The notes: a model not told the origin generated them from the sequence alone. Counted from the first letter of the stretch, positions 16,662-24,779 are shown. The stretch: 38,659 bases of DNA from UBA8438 sp963934795 (GCA_963934795.1 CAWWAF010000029.1:1-38659); one strand, 5' to 3'. Translations and numbers: made by a program.

Positions 16662-17750
16662 TCATGCTCGTGCAATGTCCTCAGCCACAAGCTGGGACGC
16701 TGAGCTCCCCAGACGCGACTGCAGCGCCTTGCCAGCCAACGGTCGACGGGGCCGTTCCCCGGCCAAGAACCGGGCCTTGACGGTCCGATGACGCTCCAGG
16801 GCGTCCTCCACGTCGCGGACGTCAAGCGTTTTGTCTTCGACAGCTCGGATCAGGGCCTCCACCACGGAGGCGTGGCGTTCGATGGAGCCGCTGCAGAGCA
16901 GGAGCGTGTCACAACCGGCGTCGATTGCACTGACCGCGGCGCGCTCGACGGTCTGCGCGTGCGTAATCGCGCCCATCTCAAGGTCATCGGTCACGATCAG
17001 ACCGCGGTGACCGACCTCGTCCCGCAGCATGCCCCGCACGATGGTGCGCGAGAGGGTCGCGGGCCGCTCGGCATCAAGCGCCGGGTACAAGATATGTGCG
17101 GTCATGACGCCCGCCACCTCTGCCGATACGGCGGCCCGGAACGGCGCCATGTCCCACTCCCGGATCCGCTCAGGTGGGTGTTCGATCACCGGTAGCTCGT
17201 CGTGCGAGTCCGCGCGCGCGTCCCCGTGCCCCGGAAAGTGCTTCCCGCACGCCGCAATGCCGTGCCCCTGGAGTGTGTCGATAATGATCGCGCCGAGACG
17301 GCCGACCTCGGCAGGATCGGCCGACAAGGCCCGATCGCCAATCACGTTGTTGGCCGCGTCGTGCCGAACATCCAGGACCGGAGCGAAGTCCAAGGTAATG
17401 CCCACGGCGGACAGTTCATTGGCCAACGCCTCGGCGAATCGCTCCGCCAACGCACTATCGCCCTGACGTCCCAACGACTCCATCGGGGGCCACTCTGTAA
17501 ACGGGGCGCGCAGGCGCGCGACCCGGCCGCCCTCCTGGTCGACGCTCACCCAAAGCGGCACCTCCTGGGCCAGCTGCTCAACGGTAAAGGCCAGCTCGGC
17601 TACCTGCTCCGGCGCTTCGACATTTCGACCAAACAGCACGACCCCGCCCAGATCCCACTCCCGGGCAAGCGCACGCAACTCCGCGGGAACGGCGTGGCCG
17701 TCGAACCCCGCAACCACGAGCTGTCCGATATGACGATGTAGTGCGCGCAC
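16662..17750 (-). CDS. nagZ: Beta-N-acetylglucosaminidase (GH3)
   Basis: This cytoplasmic GH3 enzyme cleaves GlcNAc from anhydro-MurNAc (peptides) during peptidoglycan recycling. The product is 362 residues from GTG 17750, the codon that gives the usual short N-terminus before IGQLVVAGFDG; an upstream extension of the frame has no family support. Signatures are WVSVDQEGGRVARLR, KHFPGHGDARADSHDELP (loop with the His/Asp acid-base pair) and IVTDDLEMGAI with the Asp nucleophile. It is the first gene of the minus-strand cell-wall operon and divergent from a sugar kinase. A TATAAT reads on this strand at 17802-17807, giving a leader of about 45 bases. Confidence 0.93.
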   Translation of the reverse strand: MRALHRHIGQLVVAGFDGHAVPAELRALAREWDLGGVVLFGRNVEAPEQVAELAFTVEQLAQEVPLWVSVDQEGGRVARLRAPFTEWPPMESLGRQGDSALAERFAEALANELSAVGITLDFAPVLDVRHDAANNVIGDRALSADPAEVGRLGAIIIDTLQGHGIAACGKHFPGHGDARADSHDELPVIEHPPERIREWDMAPFRAAVSAEVAGVMTAHILYPALDAERPATLSRTIVRGMLRDEVGHRGLIVTDDLEMGAITHAQTVERAAVSAIDAGCDTLLLCSGSIERHASVVEALIRAVEDKTLDVRDVEDALERHRTVKARFLAGERPRRPLAGKALQSRLGSSASQLVAEDIARA

Positions 17751-17801
17751 GACCAGGAGACTCGTTTGACCAGAGGTTGACGTTCGCCGGGACCAGTGGC
17801 C

Positions 17802-17809
17802 ATTATAAT
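17802..17809. promoter_or_regulatory. Divergent -10 element ATTATAAT between nagZ and kinase
   Basis: ATTATAAT contains TATAAT on both strands (plus 17804-17809, minus 17802-17807). On the plus strand it ends six bases before GTG 17816, predicting a leaderless kinase mRNA. On the minus strand it would serve nagZ. A TTGACG lies at 17777-17782 on the plus strand, but its 21-base spacer is too long to be convincing as a -35. Confidence 0.45.
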
Positions 17810-17815
17810 GCGCCG

Positions 17816-18817
17816 GTGGAGGTACGCTCTTCGGCCCCGACCCGGCTCGACCTCGGCGGAGGTACGCTCGATATCTGGCCGCTCTATCTGTTCCACCCAG
17901 GCGCACAGACCGTCAACGTCGCTATCGGCTTGCGCGCGGCCTGCACGGTCTCCTCCACCCGCGATGGCAGCGTTCGCGTCCACTCCGAGGATACTGGCCA
18001 TACCCTGACCGCCAGCCACTGGGAGGGCCTCGAGACCACAGGCCAGAACCGGCTGCTGGCTCACATCGTCCGGTTCTTTCAGACCAACGGCGTCCACATC
18101 ACGACTCAGGCCGCCTCTCCGGTCGGCGCCGGCATCGCCGGGTCCTCCGCCTTGACCATCGCCGTGTGCGGTGCGCTCGCGCGCTGGCGCGGGGACGACT
18201 ATTCGTCGCAGCAGCTGTTGACGTTGGCGATGAATCTCGAGGCGCGGACACTCGGCATCCCGACCGGCGTCCAGGATTACCGACCGGCACTGCACGGAGG
18301 TGTATCGGCGATCGAGCTCGGACCGCTCGGCGTCACGCGGATGCCGATTGAGACGGACACGGCCGAGTTACAACGACGCCTCGTCCTGGTATACAGCGGC
18401 GATTCTCGTTCGTCCGGTCTCAACAACTGGGACATCACGCAACGGCACATTGCAGGCGACGCCGCGCTGGCCGCCACCTTCGGCCGCATCCGAGACATCG
18501 CGGGCGCGATTCGAGACGCGTTGACTCGCAACGACTGGACCGCGCTGGCCACCCAAGTCAACCACGAGTGGCAGGCCCGTCAGGCACTCGCACCCGGTGT
18601 CAGCACACCCACCATCGACACGTTGATGACGCGCGCCCGAAACGCCGGCGCCCAGGCGGGCAAAGTCTGCGGCGCGGGCGGAGGGGGGTGCATCTTCTTC
18701 TTGATTGATCCGAACCGCCGGACTGAGGTCTGCGAGGCCCTGACCGACGCGGGCGCGCAGCTCCTTGACTGTGAGATCGACATCGATGGTCTGGTGGTCG
18801 AATCGGATCAGGCGTAG
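17816..18817 (+). CDS. GHMP-family sugar kinase (heptose/galactose-1-kinase-like)
   Basis: The product is 333 residues from GTG 17816. GHMP motif 1 is RSSAPTRLDLGGGTLDIWP. Motif 2, the ATP loop, is SPVGAGIAGSSALTIA, and motif 3 is GKVCGAGGGGCIFFL. The layout is closest to D-glycero-D-manno-heptose-7-phosphate 1-kinase/galactokinase-like members, but I cannot name the sugar. Possible roles are LPS heptose activation or, given the divergent nagZ operon, phosphorylation of recycled sugars (speculative). There is no ribosome site; TATAAT ends six bases upstream. polX follows after 39 bases. Confidence 0.8.
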   Translation: MEVRSSAPTRLDLGGGTLDIWPLYLFHPGAQTVNVAIGLRAACTVSSTRDGSVRVHSEDTGHTLTASHWEGLETTGQNRLLAHIVRFFQTNGVHITTQAASPVGAGIAGSSALTIAVCGALARWRGDDYSSQQLLTLAMNLEARTLGIPTGVQDYRPALHGGVSAIELGPLGVTRMPIETDTAELQRRLVLVYSGDSRSSGLNNWDITQRHIAGDAALAATFGRIRDIAGAIRDALTRNDWTALATQVNHEWQARQALAPGVSTPTIDTLMTRARNAGAQAGKVCGAGGGGCIFFLIDPNRRTEVCEALTDAGAQLLDCEIDIDGLVVESDQA

Positions 18818-18856
18818 CGCGGGCAATCGACCTGACAGCCGCGGACTCGTCTCACC

Positions 18857-20581
18857 ATGGACAATGCCAGCCTCGCGCGGGTCTTTTCTGACATCGGCGA
18901 TCTCCTTGAGATCAAGGGTGCAAATCCTTTCAAGATCCGGGCGTACAGAAACGCCGCGGACATCATCGGCCACATGGCCGAACGTGTCGCCGACCTGACA
19001 GAAACGGATGTTCTCGGAATTCCAGGTATCGGGAAGGACCTGGCGGCGAAGATCCGCGAATTGGTCGACACCGGCGAACTTGTCTATTTTGACGCGTTAC
19101 GGCAGGAGTTCCCTGCCTCCATCCTCGAGATGCTCCGCCTCCAGGGCGTCGGTCCGAAGACGGTAGGCCTACTGTACGCTGAGCTTGGTATCGAGACGCT
19201 GGAAGAGCTTGAGGCCGCCGCGTCCGACGGTCGCCTGAGGCAGCTGAAAGGCATGGGCGCCAAGAAGGAACAGTTGCTGCTGCGGTCCCTCGCGGAGCAT
19301 CGATCGCGTGTCGGTCGACATCTGGTTGGCCGGGCCGACGCAATCGCAACGCGACTGACAGAGTACTTGCGGATGGAAGCGCCTGAGGCCACGATTTTCC
19401 CAGTCGGCAGCCTACGCCGCGGGAAAGAGACGTGTGGCGACATCGATCTCCTGGCTGTCAATGCGACCGACGCATTGATGTCCCATTTCACGCGATTCCC
19501 GGACGTCGAGCGCATACTCGGTCAAGGGCCGACCAAGTCGAGCGTCTTGCTGCGCGGCGGTGTCCAAGTCGATCTGCGTGTGGTCGCGGCCGAGAGCGCG
19601 GGTGCCGCCGCACAGTATTTCACGGGGTCGAAGGCCCACAACATCGCGGTGAGGGACATCGCGTTGCGGCGAGGACTCAAACTGAACGAATATGGCCTGT
19701 TTCGCGTTGCTGACGGCGAGTATGTTGCCGGCGCCACCGAGTCCGACGTGTACGAAGCGCTTGGACTCGCGTATGTCCCTCCCGAATTGCGGGAGCATCG
19801 CGGCGAGATCGAGGCCGCGGCTATGCGGAACCTTCCGCATCTGGTCGAGCGGTCCGATCTCCGTGGCGACCTGCACAGTCATACCACCGCGACCGATGGA
19901 AAGGCGGATATCGAGACGATGGCGACGGCGGCGCGAGACGCCGGTCTGGAATACCTGGCAATCACAGACCACAGTCAGGCGCTAGCCATGGCAAACGGTC
20001 TAGACGAGCGGCGCGCTCTCGCCCACGCCGCACACATCCGCGAGGTGAACGCGCGGCTGGAGGGCATCACGCTATTCGCTGGTATCGAATGCGATATCCG
20101 CGCCGACGGCACCCTGGATCTCGCAGATGATTGCCTGGCCGAACTCGACCTCGTCGTGGCGTCCGTCCACTCCGCATTCGGACAGGGAGAGCAGCAGATG
20201 ACCGACCGTCTGCTCCGAGCCATCGAGTCGCCGTTTGTCGACATCATCGGCCATCCCACGGGTCGCCTACTCCTGCGACGCGATCCCTACCCGTTCAACC
20301 TCGAACAGGTGCTCGACGCGGCAGCACGCTGCGGTGTCGCCATGGAGATCAACTCGCAGATTCATCGACTCGACCTGTCGGATAGTCATGCACGGCTGGC
20401 TCGCGACCGTGGGGTCAAGCTCGTCATCTCGACTGATGCACACGCGCCCGCTGCATTTGAGCTCCTACGATGGGGTGTCACCGTGGCTCGCCGGGCCTGG
20501 CTTGAACCCCGCGATGTCTTGAACACACTCGGGGCCGAAGACGTGCGGGCATCGCTTCGACGTCACCGGGTCACTGGGTAA
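18857..20581 (+). CDS. polX: DNA polymerase/3'-5' exonuclease PolX
   Basis: This family X DNA polymerase fused to a PHP exonuclease has 574 residues, the usual length, and acts in base-excision-type repair. The N-terminal 8-kDa and helix-hairpin-helix region has VLGIPGIGKDLAAKI and LQGVGPKTVGLLY. The palm has GSLRRGKETCGDIDLLAV with the DxD pair and VQVDLRVV with the third Asp. The PHP domain retains its metal ligands: DLHSHTTATDG, ITDHSQ, GIECDI, ASVHSAF, GHPTGR, EINSQ and STDAHAP. Both activities therefore look intact. It is probably co-transcribed with the GHMP kinase upstream. A GGGCGT-CGAG-ACGCCC hairpin follows about 30 bases after the stop. Confidence 0.94.
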   Translation: MDNASLARVFSDIGDLLEIKGANPFKIRAYRNAADIIGHMAERVADLTETDVLGIPGIGKDLAAKIRELVDTGELVYFDALRQEFPASILEMLRLQGVGPKTVGLLYAELGIETLEELEAAASDGRLRQLKGMGAKKEQLLLRSLAEHRSRVGRHLVGRADAIATRLTEYLRMEAPEATIFPVGSLRRGKETCGDIDLLAVNATDALMSHFTRFPDVERILGQGPTKSSVLLRGGVQVDLRVVAAESAGAAAQYFTGSKAHNIAVRDIALRRGLKLNEYGLFRVADGEYVAGATESDVYEALGLAYVPPELREHRGEIEAAAMRNLPHLVERSDLRGDLHSHTTATDGKADIETMATAARDAGLEYLAITDHSQALAMANGLDERRALAHAAHIREVNARLEGITLFAGIECDIRADGTLDLADDCLAELDLVVASVHSAFGQGEQQMTDRLLRAIESPFVDIIGHPTGRLLLRRDPYPFNLEQVLDAAARCGVAMEINSQIHRLDLSDSHARLARDRGVKLVISTDAHAPAAFELLRWGVTVARRAWLEPRDVLNTLGAEDVRASLRRHRVTG

Positions 20582-20611
20582 AGCATCACCTAGGACGCTC
20601 TGTACACCAGC

Positions 20612-20627
20612 GGGCGTCGAGACGCCC
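20612..20627 (+). terminator. Hairpin after polX
   Basis: GGGCGT-CGAG-ACGCCC is a perfect 6-bp stem with a four-base loop, about 30 bases after the polX stop. No T-run follows, so it is a possible rather than a typical intrinsic terminator. The rest of 20582-20697 holds nothing I recognise. Confidence 0.35.
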
Positions 20628-20697
20628 AACCTACCAGGCGTGAGGAGCCCGCGGCCCAGGCGGGACCCACCCTGACATCAAGCGGGAGAGATCGCGT

Positions 20698-20949
20698 ATG
20701 ACACCGGCCGAGATACGAGCGGAAATCAAGCGGTTGTATCACGACACAACCCGCACCAGCGTCGAGCGCGACCTCAAGCGGGCCGTCACCCTCCTGAAGG
20801 AGCTCGACGGGGAGGAGGAGCGAGCACGGGTCGCCGTCTACATGGACGGCCTCTCGCAAATGCGTTCGGAGTGGATTATCGCGGGCCGGCGCGCCGCCAA
20901 GAAGAAGACTGCGACGGCAGGCAAGAGCCGCAAGCAAAGGGTAGATTAG
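20698..20949 (+). CDS. Small basic protein of unknown function
   Basis: The 83-residue product starts at ATG 20698 after a GGGAGAGA ribosome-site-like stretch. It looks entirely helical and strongly charged (EIRAEIKRLYHD, VERDLKRAVTLLKELDGEEE), with a Lys/Arg-rich tail (RRAAKKKTATAGKSRKQR) that could bind nucleic acid. I do not recognise a family. Its TAG stop and the TAA stop of the opposite-strand gene share the bases TTAG at 20946-20949. It may be co-transcribed with polX. Confidence 0.6.
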   Translation: MTPAEIRAEIKRLYHDTTRTSVERDLKRAVTLLKELDGEEERARVAVYMDGLSQMRSEWIIAGRRAAKKKTATAGKSRKQRVD

Positions 20950-21689
20950 CGCCGTCGAGCCTGGCCCGTCTGGAGGAATTTTCGCGCCGCGGCGCGCACG
21001 CCGTCGGAGACATTGCGGTCCCGAATGACCAGCTTCACGTCCCGTTCGTTCAGCCGCGCAACCAGTGGCATCGCAATGGCGACCGGGGTCTTCGGGTTGC
21101 GGACCAGCGCCGCCATCACCGGATAGTGCTTGAGCCACTGCCGATTGGTCCCAATCACGCGGAGGACCTCCTCCTGCACACTGGTCATCCGCGCGTACGT
21201 CTCGACTTCATTCACATTCAGCTTGGGACTCCCGAGTACGGCAACCGACACGACTTTGTTCGGATCCCGGATGAGCACGGTCCGCTGCTCCCTACTGCCA
21301 CGCAAGGCGAGCTTGATCCGGTCGATGACGGGCAACAACGCCAAGACTTGCGGCCGCGCCTCCTCCGCGTCCTCGTCTAATCCGCCCTCCGGGTCAGGCA
21401 GAGGCGACGACGCACCAGCCCGCGGGGGTCGAGCCGCCGGTGCGACACCCCGCAGGGCGAACGCCTCGCGAAGCTCGGTCGTCGCGTCCTCCCCCGCCAA
21501 CCAGTCGGCCAGGGGTGCGATGGGAACCGCGTTGAGGGTTTCCTCGGCCAGTTGCGCCACGCGTGGCTCCGAGTCCTCCAACAGGCACAGCAATAGTTCG
21601 AGCTGATCGGTCACGGACCCGGTCACTCCACCCCGAGCCGCGAACTCGCGCACATCGAGCGGGACATTCCCGCTGCGGAACAACGTCAC
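20946..21689 (-). CDS. Alpha-solenoid (HEAT-like) protein of unknown function
   Basis: The product is 247 residues from GTG 21689. Repeating helical segments such as DQLELLLCLLEDSEPRVAQL, RTVLIRDPNKVVSVAVLGSP, YPVMAALVRNPKTPVAIAM and RDVKLVIRDRNVSDGVR look like HEAT or leucine-rich-variant repeats, split by an acidic, low-complexity linker near residues 90-110. No catalytic motif or signal peptide is seen; a cytoplasmic binding scaffold is inferred. It follows the RodZ-like gene after a 155-base gap and may be the last gene of that transcript. Confidence 0.6.
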   Translation of the reverse strand: MTLFRSGNVPLDVREFAARGGVTGSVTDQLELLLCLLEDSEPRVAQLAEETLNAVPIAPLADWLAGEDATTELREAFALRGVAPAARPPRAGASSPLPDPEGGLDEDAEEARPQVLALLPVIDRIKLALRGSREQRTVLIRDPNKVVSVAVLGSPKLNVNEVETYARMTSVQEEVLRVIGTNRQWLKHYPVMAALVRNPKTPVAIAMPLVARLNERDVKLVIRDRNVSDGVRAAARKFLQTGQARRR

Positions 21690-21720
21690 GAACGCAGAAG
21701 ACAGAGGACCTCCAGACGGT

Positions 21721-21739
21721 GTACCAGTGCCTGTGGTAC
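21721..21739. other. Intergenic hairpin between the rodZ-like and solenoid genes
   Basis: GTACCA-GTGCCTG-TGGTAC is a perfect 6-bp stem with a seven-base loop. It lies in the 155-base gap 21690-21844, which holds no gene I can support. It could stall or process the transcript between the two genes. There is no T-run, so a terminator is not claimed. Confidence 0.35.
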
Positions 21740-21844
21740 GGGGTTCACGAGATGGCCTCCCGAGAAGGCGTCCCTGGAACTGTGCCGCGTCTCACCCACC
21801 CGGGCGCTACGCGAGGTGCGACGCGGGCCTTGCACCACGGGCTG

Positions 21845-22636
21845 CTAGGGCGCGAAGAAGCTACGGTAGTTCTGCGGGGTGATGGTGGCGGTCACGACTT
21901 CACCGGAGTCGCCAAGTGAACGTCCATCGCGATCATTCAACGCGAATCCGAATGCGCCAGCGTCACCGATGTTGAGGACGATCTCCGCATCCGCGTCATA
22001 GGACGCGCTCTCGCCTGGGCGCATGACGCGTGAGAACACCAGATTCCCGTCAATCGTCAAAGACACCCAGCACTCCTCACGCGGACGTAGAACCAGAGTG
22101 AGCGGAGCGTCTGCGGCCACCGCGACCGTCTCTGCGGGCGGCGGCGGGACGGGACGTGACGGTGGCTCGACCCGGGCCGGCGAAGCGGGTGCTTCAACGA
22201 CCGCGGCCGGCGTGGCATCCACCGCGTCGTCCGCCACGCTGGTATACCGCATGCCCAGAAAGGCGAGCAGAAACACCACCGGCAGTCCGATCAAGACCAG
22301 CGTGAGACCTGCACCGGCGATACGCTGCTGGCTCTGGAACGGATCGTGCGGCCTCGCTTCCGGGTCGCTTGTCGTAGACTCGGCCACGAAGTCCCGCACC
22401 GTCTCCTCGGGATCCAGCCCCACTTCCGTCGCGTAGGATCGGACGAAGGCCCGAGTGAAGATGCCACCCGGTAAGCTCGACAGATCGGACTTCTCCAGTG
22501 CTTCTAACGAGCTGACGGAAATCTTGGTGATCGCGGCGATCTCTCGGAGTGAGGCCTGTCGGGCCTCGCGCGCAGCCCGCAGGCGCTCTCCGACGCTGCC
22601 GGCCACGCTGGACCGCGCGTCACTCTCCGTAGCCAT
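21845..22636 (-). CDS. RodZ-like HTH membrane protein
   Basis: The product is 263 residues from ATG 22636, overlapping the upstream gene by 17 bases. An N-terminal cytoplasmic Cro/C1-type HTH_25 domain (GERLRAAREARQASLREIA ... KISVSSLEALEKSDLSSLPG) includes the GGIFTRAFVRSYA block typical of RodZ-like proteins. One membrane helix (GAGLTLVLIGLPVVFLLAFLG) follows, then a Pro/Ala-rich periplasmic linker. The C-terminal domain is DUF4115-like beta (PLTLVLRPREECWVSLTIDG). RodZ links MreB to the wall-elongation machinery, but many look-alikes are uncharacterised and mreB is not in the window. Confidence 0.8.
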   Translation of the reverse strand: MATESDARSSVAGSVGERLRAAREARQASLREIAAITKISVSSLEALEKSDLSSLPGGIFTRAFVRSYATEVGLDPEETVRDFVAESTTSDPEARPHDPFQSQQRIAGAGLTLVLIGLPVVFLLAFLGMRYTSVADDAVDATPAAVVEAPASPARVEPPSRPVPPPPAETVAVAADAPLTLVLRPREECWVSLTIDGNLVFSRVMRPGESASYDADAEIVLNIGDAGAFGFALNDRDGRSLGDSGEVVTATITPQNYRSFFAP

Positions 22637-23285
22637 GACTATTCGCATAAGACTGCCTGACCGCCTCGACGACACGCCGGAGCCCATCAACCCCATCTGG
22701 CTCCACGAACAGGTCGATGGCGGCTACTCCCGCCGCCCCAAGGCCAAACACCTCCCCGGTGTTATCGACCGTTATGCCGCCGATCGCCAGCACGGGCAGC
22801 GTGACCGATCGGACCGCCGCTGCAAGCCGCGCTGCGCCCTGGGGCGCCAAGCCGGGTTTCGATCGCGACCGATACACGGTGCCGAACGTCAGATAGTCGA
22901 CACCGCCGTCGGTTTCGACCGCCAGGGCCTCGGTAGCGCCGTGCACCGACCGCCCCAGCAGAAATCCAGGCGGCGTGTGGGGCCGGATCGCCGAGGCCGC
23001 TACTGAGCCTCCGCGTAAATGCACGCCCGCGGCGCCGGCCGCCAAGGCGATGTCAAGCCGGTCATTGACCACTATGGCGGTAGCTGATCCGTCAGCAAGG
23101 GCGACACAGCGGCGCACCAGTGCCAGCATATCCGCATCCGGCAGGTCCGGCTCTCTCACCTGAACGAGATCGACCCCGACCACTACGGCCCTCGCCACCA
23201 ACTCCAGGAGCCCAGCGGATCCGGGAGCCGACGAGGCGAGGCGGCCCCGATTCGTCACCAACGACAGAATCGGACGGCGACTCAC
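22620..23285 (-). CDS. TenI/ThiE-family thiamine protein, TenI-like
   Basis: The 221-residue TIM barrel starts at GTG 23285, whose GTGA overlap with the preceding stop matches the local pattern (GTG 23300 is an alternative). The end GRSVHGATEA ... FGTVYRSRSKPGL ... VLAIGGITVDN is family-typical. The ThiE Mg-binding GQED block is replaced by RGGS, and the GRSVH histidine matches TenI, the thiazole tautomerase. VREPDL also lacks the usual Lys of REK. I therefore favour a TenI-type role over thiamine-phosphate synthase. No other thiamine gene is in the window. Confidence 0.75.
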   Translation of the reverse strand: MSRRPILSLVTNRGRLASSAPGSAGLLELVARAVVVGVDLVQVREPDLPDADMLALVRRCVALADGSATAIVVNDRLDIALAAGAAGVHLRGGSVAASAIRPHTPPGFLLGRSVHGATEALAVETDGGVDYLTFGTVYRSRSKPGLAPQGAARLAAAVRSVTLPVLAIGGITVDNTGEVFGLGAAGVAAIDLFVEPDGVDGLRRVVEAVRQSYANSHGYGE

Positions 23286-23608
23286 CGGTCCTGAACGCAC
23301 GAACCAGTATCCTCGCTCGGCGCCGGCGCTATGACTTCCGGGCTCGCGGGCTGAGCGTCACGCGGTCGCAGACGACCGACTCCCTCCCGAACCCACGCCA
23401 ACAGCTCACAGGCTCCGGCGCCCAAATTCACCGCGCCGACTCCGGACACGGCGCCACGCATCGCCGCCAACTGCACCACGCCGCCGAGCCACGGCCATGT
23501 CTCCACCCACAGGTTCCGCTCCCAAAAGGTGGACCACGGTGCAATCAACAGCACCACGCCAGTCTCTAGCAGATAGACGATCAGCAGCGTCCGGCCCAGG
23601 CGATGAAT
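23282..23608 (-). CDS. Small two-helix membrane protein, start region probably damaged
   Basis: The coding frame runs from about 23608 (ATT) to the stop at 23282 and gives about 108 residues: a first membrane helix around RTLLIVYLLETGVVLLIAPW, then STFWERNLWVE, and a second around RGAVSGVGAVNLGAGACELL. No ATG, GTG or TTG opens this frame before GTG 23557, which would cut off half of the first helix. An ATG at 23611-23613 has a perfect GGGAGG site and an ATGA overlap with the upstream TPR gene, but it is one base out of phase. One missing base, or initiation at ATT, would explain this. The function is unknown. Confidence 0.55.
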   Translation of the reverse strand: MHRLGRTLLIVYLLETGVVLLIAPWSTFWERNLWVETWPWLGGVVQLAAMRGAVSGVGAVNLGAGACELLAWVREGVGRLRPRDAQPASPEVIAPAPSEDTGSCVQDR

Positions 23609-23609
23609 C

Positions 23610-24101
23610 TCATCCTCCCAGTAAAGTGGTGGTCAACCGAGCCACACGCTGCTCGACATCACGATAGATGCCGGCCGTACCTTGCAACTCCAAGAACACG
23701 GCCAGCGCACGAGCCCACTCATCCCTGCCGTCGAGCGACGTTCCAAGGTGATAGAGCAGCGTCCATCCCTCATCTGGGGTCGGCGCCGTCACCGCGGCCG
23801 CGCGCTCGAACCAGTCGATCGCATCGACCGCATTTCCCTCGTCACGGTAGATTCGCCCAAGCAGGGCCGCGGCAGGAAAACGATATCGCACGGAGTCGGA
23901 CGCCGTCGCCAAGGCCGTCTTGGCCTCGTCATACCGACCAACCCGACCATACGCCACGCCCATCAAATAGTGCTGCTCCGCAATCGCGTCCGGTCCTTGC
24001 GCTTCCGAGAGCCGGCGTCGAAACGACCTGAAGAGGTCGTCGAGCGGATCGCGACTGTCTTCGACGCTCGCCGTCTGCCGCTGTTGCACGTCGTCCACCA
24101 C
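23610..24101 (-). CDS. Small TPR protein
   Basis: The 163-residue product starts at GTG 24101 after GGGAGG. TPR-like helices are visible: QHYLMGVAYGRVGRYDEAKTAL, AALLGRIYRDEGNAVDAIDW and LLYHLGTSLDGRDEWARAL. There is no signal peptide or membrane helix. It is probably a protein-binding cytoplasmic module; partners are unknown. It lies 27 bases downstream of rnhB and overlaps the apparent ATG of the next gene (ATGA). Confidence 0.75.
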   Translation of the reverse strand: MVDDVQQRQTASVEDSRDPLDDLFRSFRRRLSEAQGPDAIAEQHYLMGVAYGRVGRYDEAKTALATASDSVRYRFPAAALLGRIYRDEGNAVDAIDWFERAAAVTAPTPDEGWTLLYHLGTSLDGRDEWARALAVFLELQGTAGIYRDVEQRVARLTTTLLGG

Positions 24102-24128
24102 GCCGGGCGCCTCCCTCAGGGGCCGCAG

Positions 24129-24779
24129 TCAGCCGATGGTATCAAACACGGAAGAAGGCCGAAACGAGAGGCGGTGAGCTGGCGAGTAGCCATGACGTGC
24201 CAAGGCCGTCAGGTGTTCCGCGGTCCCATACCCTTTGTGTCGATCAAATCCGTAGCGGGGGTCGACCTGGTGCAGTTCGACCATCAGCCGGTCTCGAAAT
24301 ACCTTTGCGACGATGGATGCGGCTGCAATGCCGGCACAGCGACGGTCACCGCCGACAATGCCACGCTGGGGGATGAACAGGCGTGGAATGCGAAACGCGT
24401 CAACCAACGCGAAGTCCGGGAGCGGCGACAAGGCGGTGACAGCGTCGCGCATCGCCCCGAGCGATGCGTGATGAATATTGATCCGATCAATGGTGTCCCT
24501 GTCGCCAAGGCCTACCGACCACGACAGACAGACACGGAGAATCTGTGCGTTGAGACGGTCGCGCGCCGCCGGGCTTAGGAGCTTCGAGTCGCGGAGGCCC
24601 ACCAGACGATCCCCTGCCGGCAGCACAACAGCCGCCGCAACGACAGGGCCGGCCAGCGCGCCGCGTCCGACCTCGTCAACACCGGCGATCCGCGCGAACC
24701 CGAGCCGACGCAACTCGTTCTCGGTGGTGCGTCTGGCCGACACGCGGCCCCGCCGAGTCGAGCGAGCCCGCACGCTCAC
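24129..24779 (-). CDS. rnhB: Ribonuclease HII
   Basis: RNase HII removes ribonucleotides from RNA-DNA hybrids. The product is 216 residues from GTG 24779, overlapping the rplS stop (GTGA). The catalytic region IAGVDEVGRGALAGPVV supplies Asp-Glu-Gly-Arg-Gly, DSKLLSP follows, SIVAKVFRDRLM carries a further conserved segment, and YGFDRHKGYGTAEHL is the family tail motif. The N-terminal 15 residues are basic and non-conserved. Its place after rplS is common in bacteria. Confidence 0.95.
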   Translation of the reverse strand: MSVRARSTRRGRVSARRTTENELRRLGFARIAGVDEVGRGALAGPVVAAAVVLPAGDRLVGLRDSKLLSPAARDRLNAQILRVCLSWSVGLGDRDTIDRINIHHASLGAMRDAVTALSPLPDFALVDAFRIPRLFIPQRGIVGGDRRCAGIAAASIVAKVFRDRLMVELHQVDPRYGFDRHKGYGTAEHLTALARHGYSPAHRLSFRPSSVFDTIG

